Assembly: GCA_020831845.1 (NCBI GenBank)
Contig: JAFIFV010000097.1
Location: forward strand, 1-64,000
From: Ectothiorhodospiraceae bacterium
GTDB lineage: Bacteria > Pseudomonadota > Gammaproteobacteria > Nitrococcales > Aquisalimonadaceae
Length of the DNA stretch: 64,000 nt
Direction of reading: 5' to 3'
Shown here: one piece after another, positions 17,563-25,949 of the stretch
How the letters are laid out: the number at the start of each line of letters is the position of its first letter
Numbering within the stretch: the stretch's first letter is position 1
The notes under the pieces: generated by a model
Told to the model about the DNA's origin: nothing
The model's input: only the letters and a program-made list of their open reading frames with translations
Databases searched by the model: none
Program-made: the position numbers and the translations under genes

Positions 17563-18321
17563 TCAGGCTTCGCGCTGGATGAGCAATCCACAGGTATCGC
17601 GACCATGCTCGAACCAGAGATACCCCTCACGGGAAAACCATGCATGCATCTCCGCGCGCTGCTCTCTATCCAGACCCTTGTGCTCCAGGTTCACGAATGC
17701 GGGCAAGCTCGGCAAGGCCTCGGCCTGACGCAGGATGTTCCAGTCCTCACCCTCGGCGTCAATCTGCAGGATATCCACTCGGGGATTGCCGAATTCCTCC
17801 ACCAGGCCGACCAGCGTACTGGCCTGCACCTGGCGACACTCAAGCCGGCCCTCGGCCTCGGCGTCACTGCTCAGCTTGCACGCCTTTCGTGTCTTGGCGA
17901 TCGCACTTTCCCGGGAGAGGGTCGCCTTTCGGTAGGCGTCCTTGCGATCCTCGTCCGTTGCTGCCTCCGGCAAGCCCGCCATGTACAGATCCATCTGGCC
18001 TTCGCTGGGCCCGACAGCGCGCTGGACCAGGGTCACATTGGCGTTTCCACGATAGGTTTCCTGCAGCAATTCGAATGCCTCGGGAAGCGGCTCGACACAG
18101 ATCCCGACCAGGTTGAACCGCTGGATCACCGGAAACAAGGGGTCATTCGTGCGACCGTCGTTGGCGCCGATTTGCAGGAATCTCGCACCGCCACCAGCCT
18201 CGTGCTGCTCGCAGAACTGTTCGAGCATCGACTGGAACAACCCTTCACGAGTAGAAAGGCGTGCCCGCTTCGCCGCTCTTTTCTCGACCCCGCCGAATAG
18301 CCAGGAAGCAAACGGTTTCAT
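17563..18321 (-). CDS. FkbM-family SAM-dependent methyltransferase
   Basis: A 252-aa methyltransferase. Motif I reads FLQIGANDG (about residues 48-56), and the acidic post-I residue falls in GICVEPLP; DILQIDAEGEDW (about 183-194) is the FkbM signature. Members O-methylate sugars and polyketides. GGGAG precedes the ATG. Between a GT4 gene and a sulfotransferase gene, so O-methylation of a sugar in the locus product is the likely role. Confidence 0.85.
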   Translation of the reverse strand: MKPFASWLFGGVEKRAAKRARLSTREGLFQSMLEQFCEQHEAGGGARFLQIGANDGRTNDPLFPVIQRFNLVGICVEPLPEAFELLQETYRGNANVTLVQRAVGPSEGQMDLYMAGLPEAATDEDRKDAYRKATLSRESAIAKTRKACKLSSDAEAEGRLECRQVQASTLVGLVEEFGNPRVDILQIDAEGEDWNILRQAEALPSLPAFVNLEHKGLDREQRAEMHAWFSREGYLWFEHGRDTCGLLIQREA

Positions 18322-18346
18322 TCGCGTTTCTCCCAGTGTCTGTGGA

Positions 18347-19408
18347 TTAGCGGCCGGCTACCCGGCGGATATGCTTGACGAAATCCGCGTGCCTGTGCCG
18401 CTCGCGAATCGTATCTGCGGCCCGCTGGCCAAGCCTGCGCACCATCCCCTGGTCCGATAGCAGGGCATGCAACCCGTCCCTGAAAGCCTCGTAGGAATCC
18501 CGTTCGAAGATCAATCCATCCTCGTCCTGCGTCATGTAGCCGGTGGCACCCGCACCGCTGGACGCAAGCACCGCGCACCCGTGCCCCATGGCCTCGACGA
18601 TGGAAATTCCCAGCAACTCCTTGGTAGATGGCAATACGAAAATGTCCGCCTGCTGATAGAGTTCCGTCATGCGCTCGTGGGGAACATCTTCCAGCAATTG
18701 CACACGATCCTTTACCTGGGGCGCGTTCAATGTCGCCCTGACCTGCTCGTAATAGTCGCGGCTGCGCTTCCCCGGAGCGGTGTGGCTATCGTCGCCGGCG
18801 CCCGCAACGAGGAGACGATACGGCCCGCCGAACTCCTCCAGTGCATTCAACACCCAAGCATGGCGTTTCTTCTGGTTGGCAAGGCGGCCAACCAGCAACA
18901 CCGTGGGCACACCATCACGGAAGTACGGGCGCTGTTCCGCCCCCTCCCAAACCGGCATGGGCACCCTGACCCAGTGACGCCACAGCCTCGGCACATCCCC
19001 CTTTCCCCGCGTGGTTGTGATCCCGACACGGGGATGACCAATCCAGGCGCGCTCCAGGGCCTTGCTGAGTTCCCGGCGAACGGCGCGAAAACCGCGTGGC
19101 CGCAGGTAGGGGCGCTGGTCGTAGTAGATGGCTGCTGCACCGCGCTTCTTCGCGACCTTGACGATACGCCGATGACCTTCGTCCTTGCTGCGGATAATGA
19201 CGAGATCCGGCTGGATCAAGTCCACGATTTTCTGCGCTGCTGCCTGATCGATTTCGTCCGGAGGGATGATACGGGGCTGCACGCGCTCCACCTTGTTGAC
19301 CGACTCCCGGCCAACAATGACGGTGACGCTGTGCCCCTCCTGTCGGAAAGCCTCCACCCATTCCGTCAAATTGGGGTGGAGTCTGCCGATCACGATCAGC
19401 ACCTTCAT
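18347..19408 (-). CDS. Glycosyltransferase family 4
   Basis: A 353-aa GT-B retaining glycosyltransferase with the N-terminal MKVLIVIGRLHPN acceptor-domain start. The C-terminal donor domain has LLVGRLANQKKR and the E-x7-E-type region KELLGISIVEAMGHG. It overlaps the upstream sulfotransferase by 4 nt (ATGA), implying coupled translation. It lacks the V-S-T-D-C-P-S-G-P motif shared by the other three GT4 proteins of the locus, so it probably uses a different donor. Sugar and linkage are unknown. Confidence 0.85.
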   Translation of the reverse strand: MKVLIVIGRLHPNLTEWVEAFRQEGHSVTVIVGRESVNKVERVQPRIIPPDEIDQAAAQKIVDLIQPDLVIIRSKDEGHRRIVKVAKKRGAAAIYYDQRPYLRPRGFRAVRRELSKALERAWIGHPRVGITTTRGKGDVPRLWRHWVRVPMPVWEGAEQRPYFRDGVPTVLLVGRLANQKKRHAWVLNALEEFGGPYRLLVAGAGDDSHTAPGKRSRDYYEQVRATLNAPQVKDRVQLLEDVPHERMTELYQQADIFVLPSTKELLGISIVEAMGHGCAVLASSGAGATGYMTQDEDGLIFERDSYEAFRDGLHALLSDQGMVRRLGQRAADTIRERHRHADFVKHIRRVAGR

Positions 19409-20157
19409 TGGCTTTCCTCGAAAACGTAATCGAAATGACTGATTTCTTTTCCATAGATATGGTCAACGCGTTCCTTGTCCCCTGGACCGTAGTACGCCTG
19501 CCAGGGTTTCGGATAGGAGCGCCGCTTCTCCGAGGCGGTCAGGGCCACACCGTCCAACCCCGCCTTCTGCATGGCCAGGCTGAAATCCCCCTCCAGATTT
19601 TCGAACCGGCCCACGAAGTCCACCGCGACCTGGTCATCGATGGTGTACATCGACCAGTTGTCGTGTTTCAGATCGCCGCCACGCGCCGAGGCGAGCACCC
19701 CTTCCAGAAACGCCGAAAAGCTCGGCGGCGTTCTCTCAAGACGGGTTTGATAGAGATAGTCCGAGACGATCCTTTCATAAGGATTCCTGACAAAGCAGAA
19801 CTTGAAGTACTCATTCCAGATATCTGGAAATGCGTCCCGCACATCGCTGGCGGGCGGGTGCGAGGAAGACGAGAGGCCCAGACTGCGCTTCTGCCGCTTT
19901 TTCATCACCTTGTTGAACGCGGAACGCCAGTCCCGCCGCTTGAGTTTCGCAGACAGCAGTTCGGAGACCCCCGACGGGGTGGCCATTTCACGAAGAATCC
20001 ACGACTGAAAGGGACTGCTGTCCCGCAATATCTCATGCAGACTCCCCAGTATCAGATCCTCACGCCCTAGATGAGGGGCCAAAGTGACCTTCATCGAGCT
20101 ACCGGCCACTTTCCGGCAGTGGATAAAGATGAATTTGTGACGATGGCTCACGATCAT
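19405..20157 (-). CDS. Sulfotransferase family 2-like protein
   Basis: A 250-aa predicted sulfotransferase with phosphosulfate loop RKVAGSS (15-21) and 3'-phosphate motif FVRNPYERIVSDY (122-134). The N-terminal MIVSHRHKFIFIH closely resembles the start of the sulfotransferase at 27423-28163, showing a shared subfamily. GAGGAGG lies nine bases before the ATG. Translationally coupled to the downstream GT4 gene by a 4-nt overlap. Acceptor unknown. Confidence 0.83.
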   Translation of the reverse strand: MIVSHRHKFIFIHCRKVAGSSMKVTLAPHLGREDLILGSLHEILRDSSPFQSWILREMATPSGVSELLSAKLKRRDWRSAFNKVMKKRQKRSLGLSSSSHPPASDVRDAFPDIWNEYFKFCFVRNPYERIVSDYLYQTRLERTPPSFSAFLEGVLASARGGDLKHDNWSMYTIDDQVAVDFVGRFENLEGDFSLAMQKAGLDGVALTASEKRRSYPKPWQAYYGPGDKERVDHIYGKEISHFDYVFEESQ

Positions 20158-20174
20158 GCTCGAACGCCTCCTCG

Positions 20175-21263
20175 CTAGAGCAATCCCATGACTTTCAGGT
20201 ATTGCCTGGCAACCTCATCACTGCGAAAGCGCTCCAGGCCGACGCTCAGCGTATCCTGAGACGGGGGATCCTCAAGTGTCAGCAACATGGCTTCAGCGAG
20301 CGCATCGTCATCACCCACGGGAGTCAAGCGGCCAATGCGCCCGCCATCCAGGATCTCGTGCGGCCCCGACGGGCAGTCCGTGGAGACCACTGGCGTACCT
20401 GCAGCCAGCGCCTCGATCAGCACGTTGGCCAGGCCCTCGTAGCGGGAAGACAGGGCGAAGAGGGAGGCGCGGGCCAGATACGGAATCGGATCATTCACAT
20501 AGCCGGGCAGATCCACGTCCTCACCCACGCCCAGGTCCGCCGCTTGTTTCAGCAGCAATTCGTGAAGCGGCCCCTCGCCCAGAATCACCAGTCGTGCCTC
20601 GCGATGCCTTCGCAGCTTCGCGAAGGCGGAGATCAGCATCGGAAAGTCTTTCTGGGGGGTAAGACGGCCGGCGCCCATGATCACCGGTGGCCCGTCACCT
20701 TGCAGCCAGGGGTGATCCACCGGCTGAGCTGCCCTGCCGGGAATACAGGGAGTCACCGTGGGGTTGTAGATTACCTGCACCTTGTCGGGTCGCATGCCGA
20801 AGTTCGCGATCAGGTCATCGCGCACCCCTTGCGAAACCGCAATCAGACAGTCCGCCCGCGAGTAGAGCATCCGCGCCGAGATGCGCTTCATCCGGCGGCG
20901 CAACGTGCAACTGAGGGTGTTGGTGATCTTGACGTAGATGGGCACGGGCAAGCGTCCGACAAAGCGGGAGATCACCGCCGCCTTGGCAGAGTGGTCTTTC
21001 GCCGTCAGTAGCGCTGATGGAGGATTGGCCTTGAGGAAACGGGTCAGCTTGATGATGCTGTCCGACTTGCCGCCGCTTTTCAGGTCGACGATCTCAACCT
21101 CTTTCGGAAACTCGTCCGGATACGGCGGTACGCCACCACGTGTCAGCAACAGCTGCGGCTGCACTCCAAGCGCCAGGAACTCCCGGCACAGGATCATGAT
21201 CTTGCGCTCTATCCCGCCCCACTCCTTGAATGGTGCGAGAATCGCAAGGCGGCGATCAGTCAA
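20175..21263 (-). CDS. Glycosyltransferase family 4
   Basis: A 362-aa GT-B enzyme. The N-terminal LAPFKEWGGIERKI carries the acceptor-domain Gly-rich loop; MGAGRLTPQKDFPMLI and YEGLANVLIEALAAG give the donor site and E-x7-E motif, followed by VSTDCPSGPHE. The last motif is shared with the GT4 proteins at 24816 and 31960, so the three are paralogues. Start is TTG at 21263: a stop codon lies a few codons further upstream and no ATG or GTG intervenes. Probably adds a hexose or N-acetylhexosamine to the locus glycan. Confidence 0.85.
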   Translation of the reverse strand: MTDRRLAILAPFKEWGGIERKIMILCREFLALGVQPQLLLTRGGVPPYPDEFPKEVEIVDLKSGGKSDSIIKLTRFLKANPPSALLTAKDHSAKAAVISRFVGRLPVPIYVKITNTLSCTLRRRMKRISARMLYSRADCLIAVSQGVRDDLIANFGMRPDKVQVIYNPTVTPCIPGRAAQPVDHPWLQGDGPPVIMGAGRLTPQKDFPMLISAFAKLRRHREARLVILGEGPLHELLLKQAADLGVGEDVDLPGYVNDPIPYLARASLFALSSRYEGLANVLIEALAAGTPVVSTDCPSGPHEILDGGRIGRLTPVGDDDALAEAMLLTLEDPPSQDTLSVGLERFRSDEVARQYLKVMGLL

Positions 21264-21313
21264 TGAGAAGCCCTCGATTCATCAAGTGCCACATGGTATA
21301 GAAAAATAGAGGG

Positions 21314-22150
21314 TTATGCGTTACCGGAACCGGATTCCGCACTGACCGGCCGCCAGTTCCGGTCGTAATTTCCAACCTCGAAATCGCGTCGATAGAGTTG
21401 AAAAACGCGGTCATACAGCGGCTCGGAGTAGAACTGGGCTGTCCTGGCATTGGCACCGGTGACTTTGCCTGCGTGATTCTGGTCGGCAGCGTGGGGCTGG
21501 TTGGACACCAGAGAGGATTGCACCTCCATGCCCGCCTTGCCAAAGATTGCCGTCAACTCCTGCTGGAGATTCTCCAGTTGGCCAATCCGGGCGAAGTACT
21601 GCGGCGGACACATGAGCAGGTCGCATTGCGGCCAGAAGTGCTTGTCGTAATACAGGCCGCCGTCTTCCAGAAACCCCACGAATGCCTCGAAACCCTCCGG
21701 CGTCTTGTTGTCGAAGCCCGGTACGTCACGATATTTCTCCGAGCCCGATTCCCGCTTGGCGCTCTTGGAGAAGAACGCCGACAGGCAACGTGTGTACGGG
21801 TTCCGGAAGATGGTGAAGGCGTAGAGGCGGCGCACACCCATCAATTCGCGCATGGACAGGTCGGGAAGCTTCTTGCCCACCCCGACGGCGCTCCGCTTGT
21901 CGTCGGCATAGCCGCCGCTGATTGAGCCGCCCGCGGCCTGGGAACTGCTCCCCGCGTGCTGGACGAGATCGCGCAGGTAGAAGACGATGCTGGAGTTCCC
22001 CGATTTCTTCACCCGGTTATAGAGCAGGCCGTGTTCGGGATAGACCAGCGCATTCGCCATGGTTTCCTCACGCAGCCCCGTAATCCCGGACAACGTGGAA
22101 ACCCGGTAATAGGTCAGCCGTCGCTTGAGCCTGAGGCCTTCAGAAGGCAT
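21314..22150 (-). CDS. Sulfotransferase family 2 protein
   Basis: A 278-aa predicted sulfotransferase (counted from ATG 22150, with AGGAG in front; the frame extends to 22267). Phosphosulfate loop KKSGNSS (48-54) and 3'-phosphate motif FRNPYTRCLSAFF (115-127). A third conserved block, IGQLENLQQEL, matches IGRVETLQQDL of the 16777-17553 protein, so the two are close relatives. Divergent from another sulfotransferase gene with only about 90 bp between them. Acceptor unknown. Confidence 0.83.
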   Translation of the reverse strand: MPSEGLRLKRRLTYYRVSTLSGITGLREETMANALVYPEHGLLYNRVKKSGNSSIVFYLRDLVQHAGSSSQAAGGSISGGYADDKRSAVGVGKKLPDLSMRELMGVRRLYAFTIFRNPYTRCLSAFFSKSAKRESGSEKYRDVPGFDNKTPEGFEAFVGFLEDGGLYYDKHFWPQCDLLMCPPQYFARIGQLENLQQELTAIFGKAGMEVQSSLVSNQPHAADQNHAGKVTGANARTAQFYSEPLYDRVFQLYRRDFEVGNYDRNWRPVSAESGSGNA

Positions 22151-22243
22151 CTCCTGTCCTCTTCTATATCTGATGATCAGGGGAACCATAGCGCATCGGC
22201 GGCGCCAGACTCTGCCTGGCGGGGCATGGTATATTACGGCACC

Positions 22244-23014
22244 ATGCATACCAGCCGACGTTTCCACGAATGGTTCAACCCGCTGCTTTCAACGCTGGAC
22301 GGGCGGGTCGAGCGCCACCGGGTCAACCCGCGGATTCTGGTTTCCGAGCAGCAACGCTTCGTGTTCTACCGCATACCCAAGGCCGGCCACTCCACCGTCG
22401 GCAATACGCTGCTTCACTACGACCCGACGGTTACCGATGAGCAGCGGGCCGAACTCCAGGATGCCGGCGACAAGATCGGGGTCTACCTGCGCCCGCGCGA
22501 TCTGGGCATACGCCGTAGCCGCGTCGCATGGCGAGACTACTTCCTGTTCACCTTCGTACGCAATCCCTTTCATCGCACGTTGTCCGCCTATCTGGACAAG
22601 GTCGTGCGCGACCGCCCGCCGGCAGCGAAGAACCTCGGCGACTCGCCGACACAGGATGGCTCCACCATCGGCTTTTCCGAGTTTCTGGACAAGCTGGAAG
22701 CAGGCGCGCTGTATCGCGGCCCCCACTGGGCGCCCCAGGTCAGCCTGCTGCCGAAAGACCGATCCCGCCTGAACTTCATCGGCCGGCTGGAGCGCATCGA
22801 TTCGGATCTGCCGCAGTTGATCGGGAAACTGTTCGGTTCTGACGCTTCCGCCGAAGTACGGAACTGGGATCCCCACAGGACCGATTCCGCGAGCAAGCTG
22901 GCCAGTTACTACGATGCGGCCGCCGTGGACCGGGTACGCAGAATGTTCCGCGAGGATTTCGAGGCATTCGGCTATTCCCTGGACCCCGAAAAAACGACAA
23001 CGCCTGCGGAATGA
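22244..23014 (+). CDS. Sulfotransferase family 2 protein
   Basis: A 256-aa predicted sulfotransferase. Phosphosulfate loop PKAGHST (45-51), 3'-phosphate motif FVRNPFHRTLSAYLD (104-118) and the FIGRLERI block are all intact. ATG at 22244 is chosen; ATG 22226 in the same frame is also possible, and the frame is open further back only as antisense to the neighbour. Convergent with the P-loop kinase gene at 23023. Monocistronic and opposite to the surrounding glycan genes. Acceptor unknown. Confidence 0.82.
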   Translation: MHTSRRFHEWFNPLLSTLDGRVERHRVNPRILVSEQQRFVFYRIPKAGHSTVGNTLLHYDPTVTDEQRAELQDAGDKIGVYLRPRDLGIRRSRVAWRDYFLFTFVRNPFHRTLSAYLDKVVRDRPPAAKNLGDSPTQDGSTIGFSEFLDKLEAGALYRGPHWAPQVSLLPKDRSRLNFIGRLERIDSDLPQLIGKLFGSDASAEVRNWDPHRTDSASKLASYYDAAAVDRVRRMFREDFEAFGYSLDPEKTTTPAE

Positions 23015-23022
23015 GCCTTGCT

Positions 23023-23781
23023 CTATCCGGCCCACGCCCTCGACAGAGCGGCGGCAAGACCTCTGGCACTCTCGGCGGCGGCCCCGGAAGCATCCACCGT
23101 TAACACCGGCACCCCGCGCTCTTCGCAGGATTCTTCTGCCAGACTGCAGATGCGCTGGGCGCGCTCCACCATTGCGTGAAAGCGTGTTACATCAGGATTG
23201 CGAAGCCGCAAGCGCTCCTGAATCAGCTCGGTCGGAGCCCTCACCACAATCACCGCGCCAGGGGTGGGCATCAGTCGGAAATACCGCCGCACCTCGTCTT
23301 CCTGCACTCCCTGACCCAGGCTGACGCCCCGCTGGCCGAGACCTTCGTCGAACAGCACGACGGTTTCTCCCGCCAGGCGATCCGCGGCCCGGGCGAGTGC
23401 AACGCTGCGCATGAAGCTCAGCATGCGCTCAAGGGTCAACGCAGGGGACGTGGCAACCTCTTCGCTCTGCCCCAGCCCAAGCCCGAACTGGAGGAACTCG
23501 GCGTCCGCGGGCCCGGCGTCCCGCAGCGCCCGGAACTCGTGCCGTACCAGTTCCTTTTCCAGCTTGGGCCGCATCCACCGCTGGATGCCTTTCGCGCGAT
23601 ACAAGCTGTTCTCGAAACGCCGTCGATAGCCGGAAATGCTGTTCCTCTCGTGGTACGCCCAGAGCGGCAGCCAATGGGGCGACGTCACCCGTACACCGTC
23701 ACGACTCAATTCCCGCTGCAAGTGCTTCAGCAGGGTGGTCTTGCCCACGCCAGGAGGGCCGATCAATTCGACGCGTCGCAC
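23023..23781 (-). CDS. P-loop kinase-like NTPase
   Basis: A 252-aa protein with Walker A GPPGVGKTT (residues 8-16) at the N-terminus, a Walker-B-like VVLFDEG near residue 143, and an Arg-rich lid-like region (ERLRLRNPDVTRF), as in small-molecule kinases of the AAA/adenylate-kinase-like group. Start is GTG at 23781, just after the stop of the upstream phosphotransferase and with GGAG before it. Last gene of a four-gene minus-strand run. Phosphorylation of a sugar or glycolipid is inferred from context only. Confidence 0.7.
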   Translation of the reverse strand: MRRVELIGPPGVGKTTLLKHLQRELSRDGVRVTSPHWLPLWAYHERNSISGYRRRFENSLYRAKGIQRWMRPKLEKELVRHEFRALRDAGPADAEFLQFGLGLGQSEEVATSPALTLERMLSFMRSVALARAADRLAGETVVLFDEGLGQRGVSLGQGVQEDEVRRYFRLMPTPGAVIVVRAPTELIQERLRLRNPDVTRFHAMVERAQRICSLAEESCEERGVPVLTVDASGAAAESARGLAAALSRAWAG

Positions 23782-23784
23782 GTT

Positions 23785-24819
23785 CTACTCCAGTCCGCAG
23801 TCTGCGCGCAGTTTGTCGCAGGCACCGATGAACTTGTCGCGCCGCTTGCCGGTATCTGCCCCCGCGAACTGCGGGCGGAAGGCATGGGCAACGGGCATGG
23901 CCAGCAACGCCGCCGTGCGGCCGGCCGGGTTCCAGGTCCTGCCGGCAGCACCCCAGAGATCCGCCAGCGGCGCATCGTACGCCCCCTCGAGATACGCCCG
24001 GCGCAGAGCGGCATTCACATCCGCAGTCCCGCGCAGCAGTGAGAGTGCGTCATAGAAGAATGGCAGAGACTGGACGCGCTCCAGGTCAATCAGCAGGACG
24101 CTGCCGTCCGGACGCACGAATACGTTGCCGTTGTGGCAGTCGCCATGGACGTCCAGCAAGGGACAGTCCCGCAGCACCTGCTCGATGCCGACCTTGTGGC
24201 CGGCCAGCGCACGCTCCAGCCAGGCGGGCAACCGCCAGCCCTGCAGTTCCTCCCAGGCAGCGTCGAAATCGTAAACGCCCTGGCAGTGGGCCACGTGACG
24301 TTGACAAGCGAGCAGCAACTGCCGGAAGGCGGGACCCCACTGCGGCTGGGGGGCATCCCGGATGGGCACGCCGTCGGCGAAGGATTCACGGACCGCATGC
24401 GCCCCCGCTACCCGGGTATCGGCCGGCTCAATCGCCGGGCAAGGATAGGACTGGGCCAACCACCGGGCGTTGCGCACCAGACGCTCGGCGCGCTTCGCAT
24501 CGTCCGTCACCCGCAACATCCAGCGCCGGTCCCGATCCATCAGCAAAGTCCAGTCGCCTCGCGCCACGAGCACATCGCAGCAGGCATCGGCCCCACCCTG
24601 GAGGCGCTCCTTTCCCTCGGAAAGCCCGCCTTCGCCGGACCCGGCGATGGAAACGATCAAGCGACGCTGATAGTCGTCCGGACCGCCATCAGTGCCGGCA
24701 GGCAGAACAGCCATGCTGCCGTGGAGATTCCATTGGCCGCCGATCAACTCCGGCTCCAGCCAGTGCAGGGTACGCCGCAACCGGCGCCGCACTTTCCACG
24801 CCGAGAACGGATTGCTCAT
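23785..24819 (-). CDS. APH-fold phosphotransferase
   Basis: A 344-aa protein whose C-terminal half has the catalytic loop VHGDCHNGN and LLIDLERV in the metal-binding DFG position, typical of APH/choline kinases. The N-terminal half is Trp/Arg-rich with no motif I recognise. It overlaps the upstream GT4 gene by 4 nt (ATGA) and is followed within 3 bp by the P-loop kinase gene. Tight coupling to a glycosyltransferase suggests a sugar or LPS substrate. The exact reaction is unknown. Confidence 0.75.
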   Translation of the reverse strand: MSNPFSAWKVRRRLRRTLHWLEPELIGGQWNLHGSMAVLPAGTDGGPDDYQRRLIVSIAGSGEGGLSEGKERLQGGADACCDVLVARGDWTLLMDRDRRWMLRVTDDAKRAERLVRNARWLAQSYPCPAIEPADTRVAGAHAVRESFADGVPIRDAPQPQWGPAFRQLLLACQRHVAHCQGVYDFDAAWEELQGWRLPAWLERALAGHKVGIEQVLRDCPLLDVHGDCHNGNVFVRPDGSVLLIDLERVQSLPFFYDALSLLRGTADVNAALRRAYLEGAYDAPLADLWGAAGRTWNPAGRTAALLAMPVAHAFRPQFAGADTGKRRDKFIGACDKLRADCGLE

Positions 24820-25943
24820 GCTTGCACCGCCTGCTTCGGATGCTGCAGGCCAAAGAAGTCCAGATAGGCCTGCGCCGCCGTCTCCGCCCGGAACGGGCGC
24901 ACCGCGTCTTCGCGGTTGAACTGCGGTGCCTCGCCGCGCAGCGTCCGGTCGATGCCTTCGGCCAGCGCGTCAGGATCCTTCATCGGCACCAGTATCCCGT
25001 AGCGCCCGCCGGCCAGGATTTCCCGTGGACCGCTGGGACAATCGGTGGACACGATGGGTACACCGAGACCCAGCGCCTCCATCACCACATTGACCAGCCC
25101 TTCCCAGCGGGAGGAGAGAGCGAACACGTCGGAGCGGGCCATCCAGGCATAGGGGTTATCGACGAAGCCGGGCAGATCCACGGCGTCCTGAATGCCGAGT
25201 TCCTTCGACAGGGCTTCCAGTTCCTCCTGGTCCCGGCCCTTGCCCACGATAATCAGCCGGGCTTCACGGCGTTCCCGCAGCCTGGCGAAGGCGCGCAACA
25301 GGGTGGCGTAGTCCTTCTGCGGAACCAGTCGGCCGGCGGAGAGAATCACGGGGCAGGTCTTGTCGGCTAACCAGGGATGGTCCACCGGCTCCCCGGCACG
25401 CTCCAGCGTCACCTGGGCCACCGACCCGCTATAGATGCGCTCGACGGTCACACCGCGCAGGCCGACGTTATTCAGCAAATCGTCACGCACCCCATCGGAG
25501 ACGGCAATCACGCCATCGGAACGGGGGTAGAGTCGGCGGATTTCCTTGAATTTCTGCTCCCGGCGCTGTGGTTCCGCGGCAAGCTTCTCGGATTCACCGA
25601 AGGTGTTGGGCACGCTGAGGAAACGCCGCGTGCCGGTGTCCGGCAACCGGCCCACCTGGGCAAGAATGACGTTGCTGATATGGTTGACGGAAAGAATCAC
25701 CTGGGGTCGGCGACGGCGAAGATATCGCCAGAGCGCCAGTGTGGTGGCCAGCTTTCCCCGCGTCCCCAGATGAACGCACTGAACCGAGGAAGGCATCTCG
25801 TCCGGGTAGAACATCTCGCCATCCCGGAAGGTCACCAGTTCCACCGACCATCCGTCACGCGTCCAGACGTGAATCTGGTTCATCAGGCGGCGATAGGTCC
25901 CCCCCCAGGGCCGGAACATTCCGAACAGCGCGATATCGGGCAT
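24816..25943 (-). CDS. Glycosyltransferase family 4
   Basis: A 375-aa GT-B enzyme: LFGMFRPWGGTYRR N-terminal loop, SAGRLVPQKDYATLL donor-site segment, WEGLVNVVMEALGLG E-x7-E region and VSTDCPSGPRE. Paralogue of the GT4 proteins at 20175 and 31960. It lies between an O-antigen-ligase-like gene (6 bp upstream) and a phosphotransferase gene that overlaps it by 4 nt, so it belongs to one operon with them. Sugar unknown. Confidence 0.86.
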   Translation of the reverse strand: MPDIALFGMFRPWGGTYRRLMNQIHVWTRDGWSVELVTFRDGEMFYPDEMPSSVQCVHLGTRGKLATTLALWRYLRRRRPQVILSVNHISNVILAQVGRLPDTGTRRFLSVPNTFGESEKLAAEPQRREQKFKEIRRLYPRSDGVIAVSDGVRDDLLNNVGLRGVTVERIYSGSVAQVTLERAGEPVDHPWLADKTCPVILSAGRLVPQKDYATLLRAFARLRERREARLIIVGKGRDQEELEALSKELGIQDAVDLPGFVDNPYAWMARSDVFALSSRWEGLVNVVMEALGLGVPIVSTDCPSGPREILAGGRYGILVPMKDPDALAEGIDRTLRGEAPQFNREDAVRPFRAETAAQAYLDFFGLQHPKQAVQA

Positions 25944-25949
25944 GACGGA

